From Morchella semilibera (lineage: Eukaryota > Ascomycota > Pezizomycetes > Pezizales > Morchellaceae): a stretch of DNA of 64,000 nucleotides. Position numbers and translations under genes: made by a program. Under the pieces are notes generated by a model. The model was not told the DNA's origin. It worked only from the letters and a program-made list of their open reading frames with translations, and searched no databases. Positions 1-11,863 of this stretch are shown here, one piece after another. The stretch lies in assembly GCA_009192285.1 (NCBI GenBank), contig WBVU01000003.1, positions 3,255,973 to 3,319,972 of the forward strand, written 5' to 3'. Numbering within the stretch: the stretch's first letter is position 1; each line of letters starts with the position of its first letter.

Positions 1-138
1 TTCTGTTTGTCGTTGCGTTTGCGTTTATGCTTTTTCTTTCCGCTCGCGTGCGATCACCTAGATCTATGAGTGAAACCTAAAATACTAATTTGTAATTCCT
101 AACAGTTTACTACTACCAACGTAGGTGCTTTATACAAA

Positions 139-2193
139 GTGCAATTTTTGTGTCCCCGTACTGGGATCATTGTTTTAGGCGGCTTTATGCTAATTGAAGA
201 AAAAGCTGGAATCGGGACATACATAACCAATGGTACACTTTCCCGTGTGCATGTTTATTCCCGTTTTAAATCGTGGTGCCAAAAAGCTATGGATGCTGCT
301 GTCGGGTATGTAATTCTTTCATTTTTGCGCATCGGCAGTCAGACTAATGTGAAGAGGTGAGCAGAACATCCTTCGATCAGCACGTAATGGGCGGCTACAA
401 ATTTCTTATGCGTTACTATACAGCCGGCGACGATATATATCTCTTTGGATTTTCACGTGGCGCATATACTGCCCGTTTCCTTGCTGAAATGCTGGATCAT
501 GTCGGGCTTGTGAGCCCTGGTAACGAGGAAATGGTCCTTTTTGCCTGGAAGACCTTTTCAAATTGGCAGCAAAGGCAGGACGGAGAGGGATGGGGAAAGA
601 AAAAAGAGGAGATGTACAAGTACGTTCATTGGATCTGGATTTAATATCCTATGACTAACTGAATAATACAGCTACATGAAGGCGTTTAGAGAAACATTTG
701 CAAGGCCAGTGAGGAGAGTGCGCTTTATGGGTCTTTTTGATACTGTCAACTCTGTTCCTCGATTCGAAGATGCATGGTTGAAACGCTCTAAGGGCTTTCC
801 GTACACCGCACGAAGTAGCACCCTCTGACCACTGACTGGCCTTGCGCATAAATACTAATCATCAATACCTACACAGGCACAGCACTTGTCATTCGTCATG
901 CAGTCGGTATCGATGAACGCCGTGCAAAATTCCGTCAAGACCTTGTCGAAAAGATTGACCGTGAAGTTGCACGTCGGCGCTCCTTCAAAACCGAACAGTT
1001 TTTTAAGGAGGCTATGCGTGGGATTGGCCACCGTAGCCCCTCCAACGGACATCTAGCGCCCTCAAGTGCAGGGAATGGGCATAATAATCATCCTTATGAA
1101 TCTGGGCGAGCTGGAAAGTCTGCGAACCCAACACAACATCAGAGATTCTCAGGAAGTGCCGAGAGGTTACCTATGCATACCCCGGTCCCAGGTTTGGGGG
1201 ATCAGGGGAGTATTATGAGTCTAGGAATACACGATGAAGATGATGAGGATGAGAGAAGGGAACAAGATATTGAAGAGGTATGGTTTCCGGGGGCTCATGC
1301 TGACATTGGGGGAGGGTGGGACATGGCCGATGGTGAGGTGCCACTATCGCAGGGGCCCTTAGTATGGATGGTGAGTCGATTGACTGTTCTCTACATGTTT
1401 TGGTTAATAGTAACATTTTGGACAGGTTCGTGAGGCGAGAAAGGCTGGTGTAGTGTTTGATAAGGAGAGGATGAAGGCCCACAACTGTTGGCTCGATGAA
1501 TTTGACTTGGAGGAAACAAACCTCAATCTTGAAGGTACCGGTGGCACCATTCCTACAATCGAAGTCTCTACCAGCTCTCCTACTGGCTCCAGCCCCACAG
1601 TTCCCACCTTGGGCCATCCAAAAAATTCGACCAATAGCATTACAGCCAATGGTACTACAACCAACGGTACCACATCATCCAAATCTCATCCCACGGCCAC
1701 CCCCAAAGGCAAGAAAAGCCCGGCTCCAGACCCACGCCAGTTCCTCATTGACTCTTACACGAAAGGGAGAATCCATGATTGTCTCTGTTATCCATCGGGA
1801 GGATTGACACTTACGGGAACCTTGGGATGGAAGATGATGGAGTATCTTCCATTTCGAAGAATGGATTTGCAGCCGGATGGTTCTTGGAAGCCAATCATCT
1901 GGCCCTTGCCATGTGGGGAAGTTAGAGACATCCCAGATGATGTAAAGATACATAATTCAGTGATTAAAAGAATGGAGGCGGATCCAAAGTATAGACCAGG
2001 GAATCTGCTGGTCGGTGGAGGTGGTAGGGGAGTGAGAGTAGCACCAAAAGAACTCGGTATGGGGGAGTGGGTCGTACTGAAAGAAGAAGGAAGCCTTGTT
2101 GGTGAAATATTAGTCAAGAGATCGGCGTTTGAGCAGGGCAAAATACATCACCATAGGGTAGATTCGGGTAAAGTGATAGGAGAAAAGGTTTGA
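139..2193 (+). CDS. DUF2235 (Tle1-like alpha/beta hydrolase) protein, 5' end missing
   Basis: Visible exons are about 139-305, 365-619, 672-814, 877-1370 and 1426-2193; all joins keep frame. The protein shows the DUF2235 hallmarks in order: [16 protein letters not shown], the nucleophile elbow [10 protein letters not shown] (GxSxG), GLFDTVNS, and [13 protein letters not shown] with the family's histidine. This fold is a predicted serine hydrolase related to Tle1 phospholipase effectors; fungal members are mostly uncharacterised. The middle (about 1014-1260) is a hydrophilic, Asp/Glu-rich insert and the tail (about 1530-1730) is Ser/Thr/Pro-rich, both probably disordered. The usual N-terminal segment with the DGT motif is not seen in bases 1-138, so the gene either begins upstream of the window, is interrupted by an intron there, or is truncated. 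Family assignment is firm; substrate is unknown. Confidence 0.88.
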
Positions 2194-5100
2194 TCAGGGG
2201 CGCAGGCTTTAACAATAATGTGTTACTTGTTGGGTTATTGTATATATAGTTTAACGGCAGGGATGATAGATACCAAAGCCTTACTACAGTACAGGGTGAA
2301 TTGGATTATTTAGGCTTTGAAGTTTTGTGAGGGTCAATGTTCTAAGATTGCCCAACTAGCAGAGTTCCGATATATTATATCAGCGGTAATTAATAGTACT
2401 AGCACGATAACGAGATGATACAAACCAACCCAATGTGAGTCTAGTATCTTATACAATTCAAGCTTGCGTGATTCAATCGTGATTGTGAACTCGTCAGAAA
2501 GGTAGGTCTGAGACGGAGTTGGAGTTTAGATATTAAACTCGGAAGTCTAGTCTCAACACCCATAACTTCGGCCACCCAGAGCTATAGCTATAGCTCAGCC
2601 TCAATCTTTTGTAAATCGAATCAAGGCCAACCCCCCCCCCCCCCCCCAAACACCCGCCGCAGAGCTGAAAGATAGTAGTAGGTTGTACAGCTTTCTTGTT
2701 TTCATTGTTGAAGGCCATTCTCTGCCTTGGCTATATTTATACTAGCTACGATTCGTGGAAGCAGAAAGATGGTTGGGCTCCAAGAGACAAAGCTGTCCGT
2801 CTTCAAAAATGTCGTGGTGTTGGGTTTTTTTTTTTTTGTTTACTTCATTAATTACATCTAGCCCTTAGGATATGGTAATGAGCCCACCCCCCTCTGGGGC
2901 GGGTCTGTTTTCCTCCCCTCTTCCCTCACCCTGACAAGGAACGCAGAAGCAATCGAAAACACATACAAGGACCTCCGCAACACTAGCCAACCTGGCGCGC
3001 TCACTATCTCGAGCCTCATCATTCACGACTCTAGTACAAATTATCTCAGTCTTCTTCCCCCGCACCAGTCCGCACCACGCGTTTAGCGCCTCGCTCAATC
3101 TTTCTCTAGTCCTCCCCACCCTCGCCCCAGCTTCCTTTCACGAATTTCATCTTCTATGTCTTTCTCGCCTCTCCCCTTCCAGTATTCCCTCCACTGTTTC
3201 CAGATCTCCACCGCCTTTCCAATGCCCTTTTCTGTCCAAACGTGGCGTTGGGGAGCTCTGGGTGGGCTCTTCCGCGTCTTTTTCTTGCCCCTCTCACAAG
3301 CATTCTGAGACAAAACTAAGGCAATGAAGAAATGTTTGGATATTTTCTTGTAAATCCTGGGGTGTTGGGTATACTGATCGAGGTGTTACACAGAATGAGT
3401 TAAAACCTGGGCAGAGGCCGAGTGACCTCTTATGAATGCAACAACCTAGGCGAGACCCCTTTTCTTGCTTAGTTCATTAACTGTATAAGACAGCCTTACA
3501 GCTATGGAAATACATGTATCATGCAAGTGTCCCCAGAACGCCGCTCCTTCCGCCACCACCTCCAATGAAAAGGAGTAAGAAATCCGCAATAAAACAAATG
3601 AAGATAAGGAAATTTTGAAATTCCGCGATAACGTTCCTAGTTCCTCTGCAAGTCACCCCACCCCCATTCGTTTTTCTCTTCCTTAGATGAGACTTTAATT
3701 AACATAGGTGTCTAGAGAAACACCTGCCACAGCTTTGTCATCTCAAGATACCGGTGATATCAGGCTGATATTACTCATTATTCTAGGCTCGCTCTCAAAT
3801 ATCAGTGGGCCAACTATCGCGTATTTCTAAGGGTCTTGATCGTGGTCAAGATTATGTATTTCTATGCAAGCAAATTTAGAGCCCAGTGATATGGTTGCGA
3901 TTTATTGAATGGGCCCTAACAGCCATGCTTTATGCACAGTGGATATGTCATAGTATCCTTTCATGCTTCTCGTAAGTCCTAGTTACTATTAAATATTGTT
4001 GCCTAACAAACTATCCTATCAGCCAGTAGCAAATAAAGGCAAGTAGCCAACGTCCATTGAGAACTAGCTAACGTTCCCTGACTAACATCTTTACACATAA
4101 GCAGAGTTAAATTGGATTGCCATATCATGCATAGCGCAAAGCTACGTATGTTCATGAGTGCCAGAGTTACTCAGAAAATACAAATTTCTAAGCTTCGTTT
4201 TAAGGCTCTTTCCGCAATGACTCCAAATCTATTGCCGCAAATCTTGATTGCCTGGTCTAGGGGATATAACATAAGATAGTGAACTCTCATTAGTGATATT
4301 ATAAGGATACCTTCGGAAAATCTTTAAAAGCTAACCAAGGGATATCTCATTGGCTAATAACTGGGATAGAACATACTTCAGCTGGAGTTATTGGACCGCG
4401 TATTCTATACACCTTTGGTGTGCATGATCCCAAGGGCAGTGCATTATGCCAAAGCTATCTCCCCGCTTATTTTTTTTCTAGACATACAAAACCTACCTGG
4501 GTTAATCTTACAATAATGAAATCTGTTGGAGCTATTGTGCAAGCCTGTTAAACGTTATCCTAGATGTCACGTTTTGTTAAGAATTGCACGATGGTCTTAT
4601 GACCTATGTTATATGTCAAGAGGTTGTCATGCGACGGAGGAAAAATTATTCTATGGTCTATATGCCAAGACATGTACTAGTATGAGTGATCTGGAGGTCT
4701 CGAGACGAAGATGATGTTCGTTGATTGCTATTGATAAGGTGGAGAGGCGAAGGCCCGTTTTTATAAAGGGAGTGTTATTGGTAGTGAAGTTGACGTAGGA
4801 AAACATGAAATGGGTCATCAGTGCAGCGACGTATCCTTAAGCTGTCAGTAAAATGCTAGCATGATTTTTTTTTTTTTAAAGAAAAATGCTGACCCCTCGG
4901 AGGGGAGGGTAAAGGTTGCTGTTATCTCCCTAGCTTATCAAATAATTGATCCCTCATACAACTCCGATCCTCTATTATAGGAGGGTCAGTATTGATAGTA
5001 ATTATCCACAGTAGTAGTTGCACTGGGCACTATATTTATATATGTGAAGGAAAAGCAAAGAAAGACAATAATAGAAATTGTGACGGTTTCTAGACCAAGA

Positions 5101-5490
5101 AAAAATCCCTATGTATTATAGCTATAGAAGTTAATTCACAACAGGTCAGACAAGCCAGTCGAGTCGGTCAAGGTGTCATAAAATCCTATGTAACTCGAAC
5201 GAGTGATAGGTTGTGAACAGCGAACCGGCGAGCGGCAGCACTTGGAGGCACAAGGGTTGGCATCATAATAAGAGCTATACTATGGAAGTTGTACGCCCTT
5301 TTTGTATCCTTTCTTTATTTTACATATCCAGTTGTCGAAATTTCTATCTCACCAAATACCCCCCCTTAGCACTTCACCTTGCTACTTCCTTTGTTTCCAA
5401 AATTATTTATACCGTTACATTTTGCGCTCTATAGATCTAGAGGGTCCACGGCTAGTCTAATACCGAGACGATCTCTACAACAAAGAAACC
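2194..5490. other. Intergenic, no convincing gene
   Basis: About 3.3 kb without a convincing gene. It holds a poly-C run near 2629-2647, a poly-T run near 2826-2838, and a pyrimidine-rich stretch at 2880-3310 that is partly open on the minus strand (listed separately). The remainder is AT-rich with only short, unconvincing ORFs. Confidence 0.7.
2865..3313 (-). CDS. Doubtful minus-strand coding stretch
   Basis: Two overlapping minus-strand frames (3313-3095, 72 codons; 3119-2865, 84 codons) are both rich in charged residues and Trp/Arg. They would read as one protein of about 145 residues if a 1-nt shift or an unseen small intron lies near 3100-3119. The first frame includes WKQWREYWKGRGEKDIEDE, which looks helical and basic. 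No family is recognised. The stretch is also simply purine-rich on this strand, which by itself keeps frames open, so this may not be a gene. Confidence 0.18.
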
Positions 5491-5943
5491 ATGTTCATCT
5501 TCAAGCCTTCTGAAACCTGCTATCACTCTACCTTGGATCTTTTCAAAATACACAAACTCGACCAGACACCCGTCGGTCACTGGGACGGCAAAAACGTCGT
5601 CGAGGCCACGAAAACGTGCAGTAAGCCGGGACCCCCACGCGGCCGCGCAAAGAGCATATTCGTATCCGCCCTTAGAGTCCAACCAAATAGAGACATGGCG
5701 CCCCAGAGGCTTGAGAATGATATCAAGAGGATGGATATGGGGTGGTGTGCCAGTTATGGAGAACTAGCAAAGAGTGCGAGAGAACGGTTGGATATGGTTG
5801 GCGGAATTTTAGAACGGGCGGCTGATCTGCATAACCACATGCTAGAGGCCCTGGAGGGGGAAAGCGAGGAAGAGATAAAGTTGAAGTTGGAGTTGCTGGA
5901 ATCATTGTTTAAAGGAGTAGAGGAGATGGCAGTGTATCCGTAG
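5491..5943 (+). CDS. Hypothetical protein, 150 aa
   Basis: Single-exon ORF with a reasonable start context (AAACC before the ATG) and an AT-rich leader. I do not recognise a family. The N-terminal half is mixed and basic, with a Lys/Arg/Pro-rich segment around residues 40-56. The C-terminal 80 residues are strongly helical and acidic (LEALEGESEEEIKLKLELLE and following), consistent with a short coiled coil. The gene stands alone between long non-coding stretches. It could be a real small lineage-specific gene or a chance ORF; the amphipathic helix favours the former. Confidence 0.42.
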   Translation: MFIFKPSETCYHSTLDLFKIHKLDQTPVGHWDGKNVVEATKTCSKPGPPRGRAKSIFVSALRVQPNRDMAPQRLENDIKRMDMGWCASYGELAKSARERLDMVGGILERAADLHNHMLEALEGESEEEIKLKLELLESLFKGVEEMAVYP

Positions 5944-7113
5944 GCACGCCCTAGGAATATTGTTGAAATTATTCAAGTGAGCCAGTGCCAACAACCTTAG
6001 ATCTTCAACTTGAAGACAATCTGATATCCGCATACGGATATCAAAGCTATAATTTAAACCTATCATGAACTATCTAGAGTTTGAATCATTAGAGTTAGAA
6101 TTAGTAAGGGTCTGAAAATTGAGTAGACACATGTATGGACAGAACGCGTGTGTTTCACTTTATCATGTATGATGGGAAGTCATAGATAGGTAATGATAGT
6201 TCAGGATCTACAAGAATGTACAGCGGCGGGTAATAAGTCATCGGATGACCTAACCACAATTTTGCCTGCAAACGCGCGTTCTGGTGACGTTCCGTCCGAC
6301 GACTTATTACCCACCGCTGTACCATTTAGACACCCCCACGGGAAGTTTATTCGCAGTCGATACGTCACTTAGAATCTACGAAGCTTTGGGAACTCACCGC
6401 TGCGTACATATGTCTCGATTGATGTAGGTAGAGAGCAAAAAAGAAAAGAAAAGAAAGAAAGAACTCGAGCGGGGTACCTTTTGAGGTTGCTGAGTTTTCG
6501 TATGTTTTCTTTTGTGCTAAGGTCCCGATCCAAAAGTTTCGTGAAAGGGCCAATTACCACCCAAACTAGGTGGAACCAGGTTCCAAGCATAGAACCACAA
6601 CACAGTTAATTATAACGATGAACAGAGGTAAAATATTTTGACCCTTGGGAGAAGCCCTTTGCACATTTTTGAATTGGTAAAAAGAAGTGGTTAAGGTGTA
6701 ATAAAACATTTTAGTGGAGAACCCGTTGCTAGGTAGATTTGTATGCTTTTTAGGCTTTCACGAAAACTTTTGGGAGGGGCTTTACAGCTACACCTTTTAG
6801 CCCAATCCTCGCACCCAAATTTAAAAACTATAGAATCGTGTATTCATGACTACATAATATGTAAAGAGACACAAGGTGTTAATAAGAAGCAGTAAAATAT
6901 CTTAAAATACCATATTTCAGCCCACGAATATAAACCCCCAGATATCCATAAAAACGCCATAAATCAAAATCTCAAACACCTCCCAGTAATGCTGTCATGA
7001 CCATCATAAATATTACAGAAAAGGAAATTCCCTTTCACGAGAAGACGTAACGAGCGTATAAACAAAATATACAAAATTATGGAAGCAAAAGAATAAGTGA
7101 GAGATGGACATGA
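5944..7113. other. Intergenic with one MITE
   Basis: Between the small ORF and the convergent F-box gene. Apart from the inverted-repeat element at 6219-6321 and a short GAAA-type purine run near 6436-6462, nothing recognisable is seen; ORFs are short and unconvincing. Confidence 0.65.
6219..6321. mobile_element. MITE-like element, 103 bp with 27-bp TIRs
   Basis: The first 27 bases (starting TACAGCGGCGGGTAATAAGT) are repeated in inverse at the end, with only two mismatches (C/T and A/G). The element starts and ends in TA, as expected for a Tc1/mariner or pogo-type TA target duplication. The 49-bp core has no coding potential. I infer a non-autonomous DNA transposon remnant; the family is not certain. 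Confidence 0.7.
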
Positions 7114-8709
7114 TTATACAAACATCTCAACCTCAACATCTGTAGTAGGACCCCATCTGTCACAGTCGGAAGTGGGACTATGTTGGACTAAAGATAGGTC
7201 CTTGTAAACTCTGCTTGCGGAATCCTTCAGAAACATCGCATATGGTTTTGATTGATGACCTTGTTTTCGCCATTGGTTGAGTCCTTTTTTGAGGATGATG
7301 GCGTAGCGTTTATTGTGGTCCGATTCAGGAGATTCAACAATGAGTTTGATTGTATCGAGACCTTGAGTCTGAAGGTACGATATCCATTGTTCTAGGATCG
7401 TTAATTCTCAAACTCCTAAATGAAGCCTTGGTTCGAACTAACCTAATTCAACCATAACCTCTGTTCGATAGGCGCTTGACATTGGCCTATTCTCGATAAC
7501 CCCATGCCTCCTCGCCAAATCTGGGGCATCTATAAACGGCCTCAGCAAAACTCCCAAACACCCCCATATCTCAAGAACATCTAAAAGTCCTCGCATGCCC
7601 GTGTTCCTCCTCTTCCACCATTCCACCTGTTTCTCCAGATATTCTACACCCACTTTCCCCTTGAACACGATGCAAAACGTCCAGATGCTATATAACGCAT
7701 CATCGAACCCCTGCTCGGCCCTCCGATTATGAAAGTCCATTTTTTCTCGATCCAAAAAGTATCGACATCTTAGCTGGATTAGCGCTTTCAGTGCGGTAAC
7801 CACCTCGTGGCTGAAAATGTAGTCATCTGTGTACGACTTTGCGGTGCATGTTCCCGAGCTTCTGAGGAGCTCCAATAGATTGTACGCAGGCATAGATATA
7901 TTGCCGACGATTCCGCGAAGAACATACAGTTTATTCGCTTCGAGGACGTTGCGGAAGCGGGAATGTGTGCGTGCCATTGCGGACATAGAGGACAAAGAAT
8001 CAAGGTGGGAAAAGATAGTTATGAGGATATCATCAGATGCACTCAGCAGTGGTGACCGAGCTCGTGTAGGCGGTGATGGAGGCGCACGTGTGGGGGATTG
8101 AAGGAGAAGTGCGACTGGGGAAGAGATGGAACTTGGGGGTGATGGAGGCGAGGCGATCCAGGATCCCGGATATTTGGTGGTAGTAGTGTCTATCTTGAGC
8201 TGCGGCTTTTGAAGGCCGGATTGGGCGAGTTTTGGTGATGCAGGAGGAGTGATGATGGCCGAAGGATTGGTGGCGTCACTGCCCGCAGCTTTTGGGTAAT
8301 TGCCTTGTTCTTGCTCCTCGAGACTCATTTTATATGGGATATCATCTGGAGGATCAACCTTCATCTGGAACCTAGGAACGATCTTAATTTCAGGAACTGG
8401 ACTGTAGTGATAATCATTTCTTTCGCCTTTGGTGTATATCCGTGCTTCCACGACATTAAAACGTGGAGTCTGTGATATATCTGTTGGTGAAGTTGTTGGC
8501 GTTGATTTTGATCGAATTCTAGTTGTTATCACCGAAAAGCTCCGCTTTTTCTCGATTATTGGTTTGTTTGTCGATGTTGACGGTGTTTTATCAGATTTCG
8601 ATCTCGACACCTTCCTTGGAGATGAGGAAGCGGCCTTCTCTTCTTGGTTCACAGCCTTGCGTGAAGAAAGTGATAACAGAGAACTAATGCTGTCCCTAAA
8701 TCTACCCAT
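7114..8709 (-). CDS. F-box-like protein, about 514 aa
   Basis: Two exons, 8709-7443 and 7391-7114, joined by a 51-nt intron (GTTAGT...CCTAG); the join continues as VELEQWISYLQ. The first 200 residues are Ser/Thr/Pro- and Lys-rich and look disordered. Around residues 220-265 lies an F-box-like motif: PLLSASDDILITIFSHLDS then ARTHSRFRNV. The C-terminal 250 residues are helical, with Trp-rich EKQVEWWKRRN. F-box proteins usually recruit substrates to SCF ubiquitin ligases; the partner is unknown. I chose the Met at 8709 (MGRFRDSISSLLS) over an in-frame Met at 8850, because the extra 47 residues look like leader sequence. The second exon was recognised because it stays open and protein-like to a TAA at 7114-7116. 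Confidence 0.8.
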
Positions 8710-10802
8710 ATCTGCTTCTGCTCCTGGGTCAAATTTAGCATTCGTCGTAAATATCAAAAGGTCGTCCAGCGCACTTGAGAACTGGGGTCTAATGAAAAGG
8801 TTTAGTGAAAGGAGTTTTATGGCCATGGGGTGGGTGGACTTTACATACACACTTTACACACAAGTGACAAGGTGACGAAGGTTAAGGTGGGGAATGTAAT
8901 CATGATCTCAACTGAACAAGGCGCAGCACTGCATCGTTTATTGGCACAAGGCGTTAGAAAAAAACGGTGGCGGCTGCTTGGGCATATTTGAGACATTCGA
9001 ATCATTGCTTGTTAGGAGTAGAATGCTGAGTGCTCATCATGTATACGGTACAAGAAGGCGTGTGTTCCACAACCACTTTTACTCCAGGATAGTGGTAACA
9101 CAGGTCAAGTTTTTTTTGGCAGGCAAGAAGGACACACGAATCCCAGTCGGAGTTATTAACTGACTACTAATCCGTAATTCTACCAATACATCTGGATCGC
9201 CTCGAAAAAAGTTTCCCCCCCCCGCCGTTTAAAGATTTCGAGCCGACAAAAAAGCATACATACATACACACATGAAACTAGACTCGTAAAATCTTTATGC
9301 GTACGAGCACAGATGAACGCGTATGCTATGAGGAACCCCACCCACTGAACCACCGATCACCTCGGAGAAACTCTTCAAAAACTATCCCAAGAGTGCTTGA
9401 GGTATGTCCAAAAATCGACGATTTATACACGTGTTGATATAGGAAGAGATACTGATGCGGACCTCTCGGCTAACAGGAGCTTGCATCCTGAGGATTGCCA
9501 AAAACTCCGAGCAACCAACAAATCATTGAGCCGGGTAATATTCTAGGACGCGGCATGCCTGCAACTATTGGTTCCCAACGATAAGAACCATCAAATCATA
9601 GCGTTAATTATGTCACGCTGGTAACGGGCATGAGTCCGTCGTGCGTCGGGGGTAGTTTGGAGTAGGTACGTATGTTCCGTTACTTCGGGGGACCTCCTAC
9701 CTAACATCGGTACTCTAGATGTAGGTAGGATCTAGAAGCCTTCTGTATCAGGAAACGCACTATCCTAAGACAATATCAATTCGTGTTCCTCTAAGACAGT
9801 GCTCCAGAATTGTTCAAGTACCTACCTATCCGAGTAGCGTGACGATCTCCAAAATCCGGTACCTACATGTATGTATGTACCAAAACCCCTGAACCAATGA
9901 TAACGCTTAATTAATTCATCAAGTAATGATATAAGATCATTTCTCCGAAAGTTCAAGCAGCCCCCCCACTGCACGGAAAACAAATAGCACTTACCTTTTG
10001 CCAAGCATTTATTGAGATACCGACGGGCAGTTTGATACTTTGCATGAACAAGCGTCAATCGGAACGCTGTCAGTTGCCACTTCTGCTTGATGATTTATTC
10101 ACCCGCAGGAACGGATAGCCGCGATGATATTCTGCTGCATCTAACTATCTTCCTAGCTGGTTCGCCGTGTCGTTGTTCTTGCGCCGTGCACGGATAGGCA
10201 GAAGAATGCAAAATAGGGACTCTAGTTGAGATACGCTTCGCCTCCTACTAGCTAGCACACGTAACTCGCACAAGCTTTTCCATACCTCACCATTAACAAA
10301 GTTAAAATCCAGACATCTGAAAGCTCCATACTCCGGATTACAAATATTCTGGGGGTTTCATACGGATATAGCGGACAGCAAGTAAAAACGCCTACACCCT
10401 TGGAGAGCCCATGTGGTGCGTCGCGTCCTAGCGTATCGAGTTACGACTAGAGGTAGGTAGATATCATCCGGGGGCCCGGTTAGCCTGTCCCATAGGTGTA
10501 AGGCCGAGTTTTTCGACGTATGAAGTCTGGAGTAGGGGTCGTATACTCAGGACCACACATATTTGTTTGTCAGATCGGGTTTACCGGCTTTGGGTTTTAG
10601 TGCGCTGACTATTGGTTTTGTGCCCGTATGCATAAACCTAGCCCTATGTGCGCTTAAGCTTTTGCCAATGTGTTTGGTTGGCATCGCATCTCTCGTTACA
10701 TGAGTGTACCTACATATAAGGAATACATCTCTACCTACATATGTATATGTGCGCTACACGCGCGGTGGGGTACGACCGTACATGCGCTAGGACCACTACA
10801 TG

Positions 10803-11002
10803 TATCGCGAGTTGTCAAAAATAATGGGACGCACCGAGAAGACAAGGCTCAACGAACACTGCGACCCGACTCCGTAAGTTCCAATGAGCCCAATGCCAAA
10901 TCTGATGTAATTCGAGTCTCTAATCTTTTACTATTACTATTTACTTTGCTTACGGCTTCTTCCTGGTTGGTTGCGTCTCATTATTTTTGACTGCTCGCAA
11001 TA
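10803..11002 (+). mobile_element. MITE family 1, copy A (about 200 bp)
   Basis: Bounded by TA. The two ends are inverted repeats of about 28 bp around the core GAGTTGTCAAAAATAATG, with about four mismatches. The interior matches a second copy at 20208-20410 on the opposite strand over its whole length, including the stretch encoding SSNEPNAKSDVIRVS. Structure and TA ends fit a mariner-type non-autonomous element. Confidence 0.8.
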
Positions 11003-11489
11003 TATGGTAAATCAAAAAAGCACAAAACTGGGTGATAATTGGTGACTCTGCCACTGCTTTTCCCGATCCCGGATCCCACGATTGCGTTGAGAACCAACCA
11101 TAGGTCACGAAAGATGTAAGATCGAATCCTTAAGATATCCTTCTGTTATATGTACCCAGGGGTGCCGTGAGAATGATGCAACAACTCAATTTCAACTCGT
11201 GATTTCGGTCCACGACATGCGACAGAGAGTATATAGGGGATATATTCACCGATCACACATGCATCTAAAAAAAGAAGAAGTTAAAGTGCTTGCGAATTCA
11301 CTAAGGCCCCAAGCCTTTGCATCACTTTTACTCCTGGGTACATCTACGTGGCTTAAAGTCGTAACGGCAATATCTAATATACTCAATAGAGGGGTTCAGA
11401 AACAGGCATGTAGGATGTAAGTACATGTATTTGGTTAAGAAAAAATGGGTCTTGGCACCTAATCTGCAGCCTTGGCAACCATATATACA

Positions 11490-11863
11490 TACTAGTGAGG
11501 AGCGGCCTCCGGCCGCATACGTATGTAATCGTCAGTTCGAGAAACCACCGACACTGAAGGATCCAGAAAACTTACAGTCCTATTCAATGCAATGATGTGG
11601 GATAAACATCTCCGCACGCAGTCGGGGCCACCTGCCGCTGCACGGCATGCTGGGCCCTCCTTGCTCGCGTGAGGTTGTAGTTTTGGAAGAGAAGAAATAT
11701 ATATAGTGATTGAGGTTTGCCAATGTGTATGCCGTCTCCCTTAACACACCCGATTCTTTGTCTACTGACAGCTGTAGCCCGCCAGACCACAGAAATCTGG
11801 GGCAGCTACCCATCCAATTGAAACCTTTCGTGATGACAGAGATACCTGACTATTCTATTTAGA
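11490..11863 (+). repeat. Dispersed repeat family 2, copy A (about 375 bp)
   Basis: Starts TACTAGTGAGGAGCGGCC and ends TATTCTATTTAGA. A diverged inverted copy covers 20413-20791, with homology beginning and ending at the same points. No terminal inverted repeats or coding frame are evident. It starts with a GC-rich imperfect palindrome (GCGGCCTCCGGCCGC). The class (SINE-like, solo LTR or MITE remnant) is undetermined. Confidence 0.75.
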
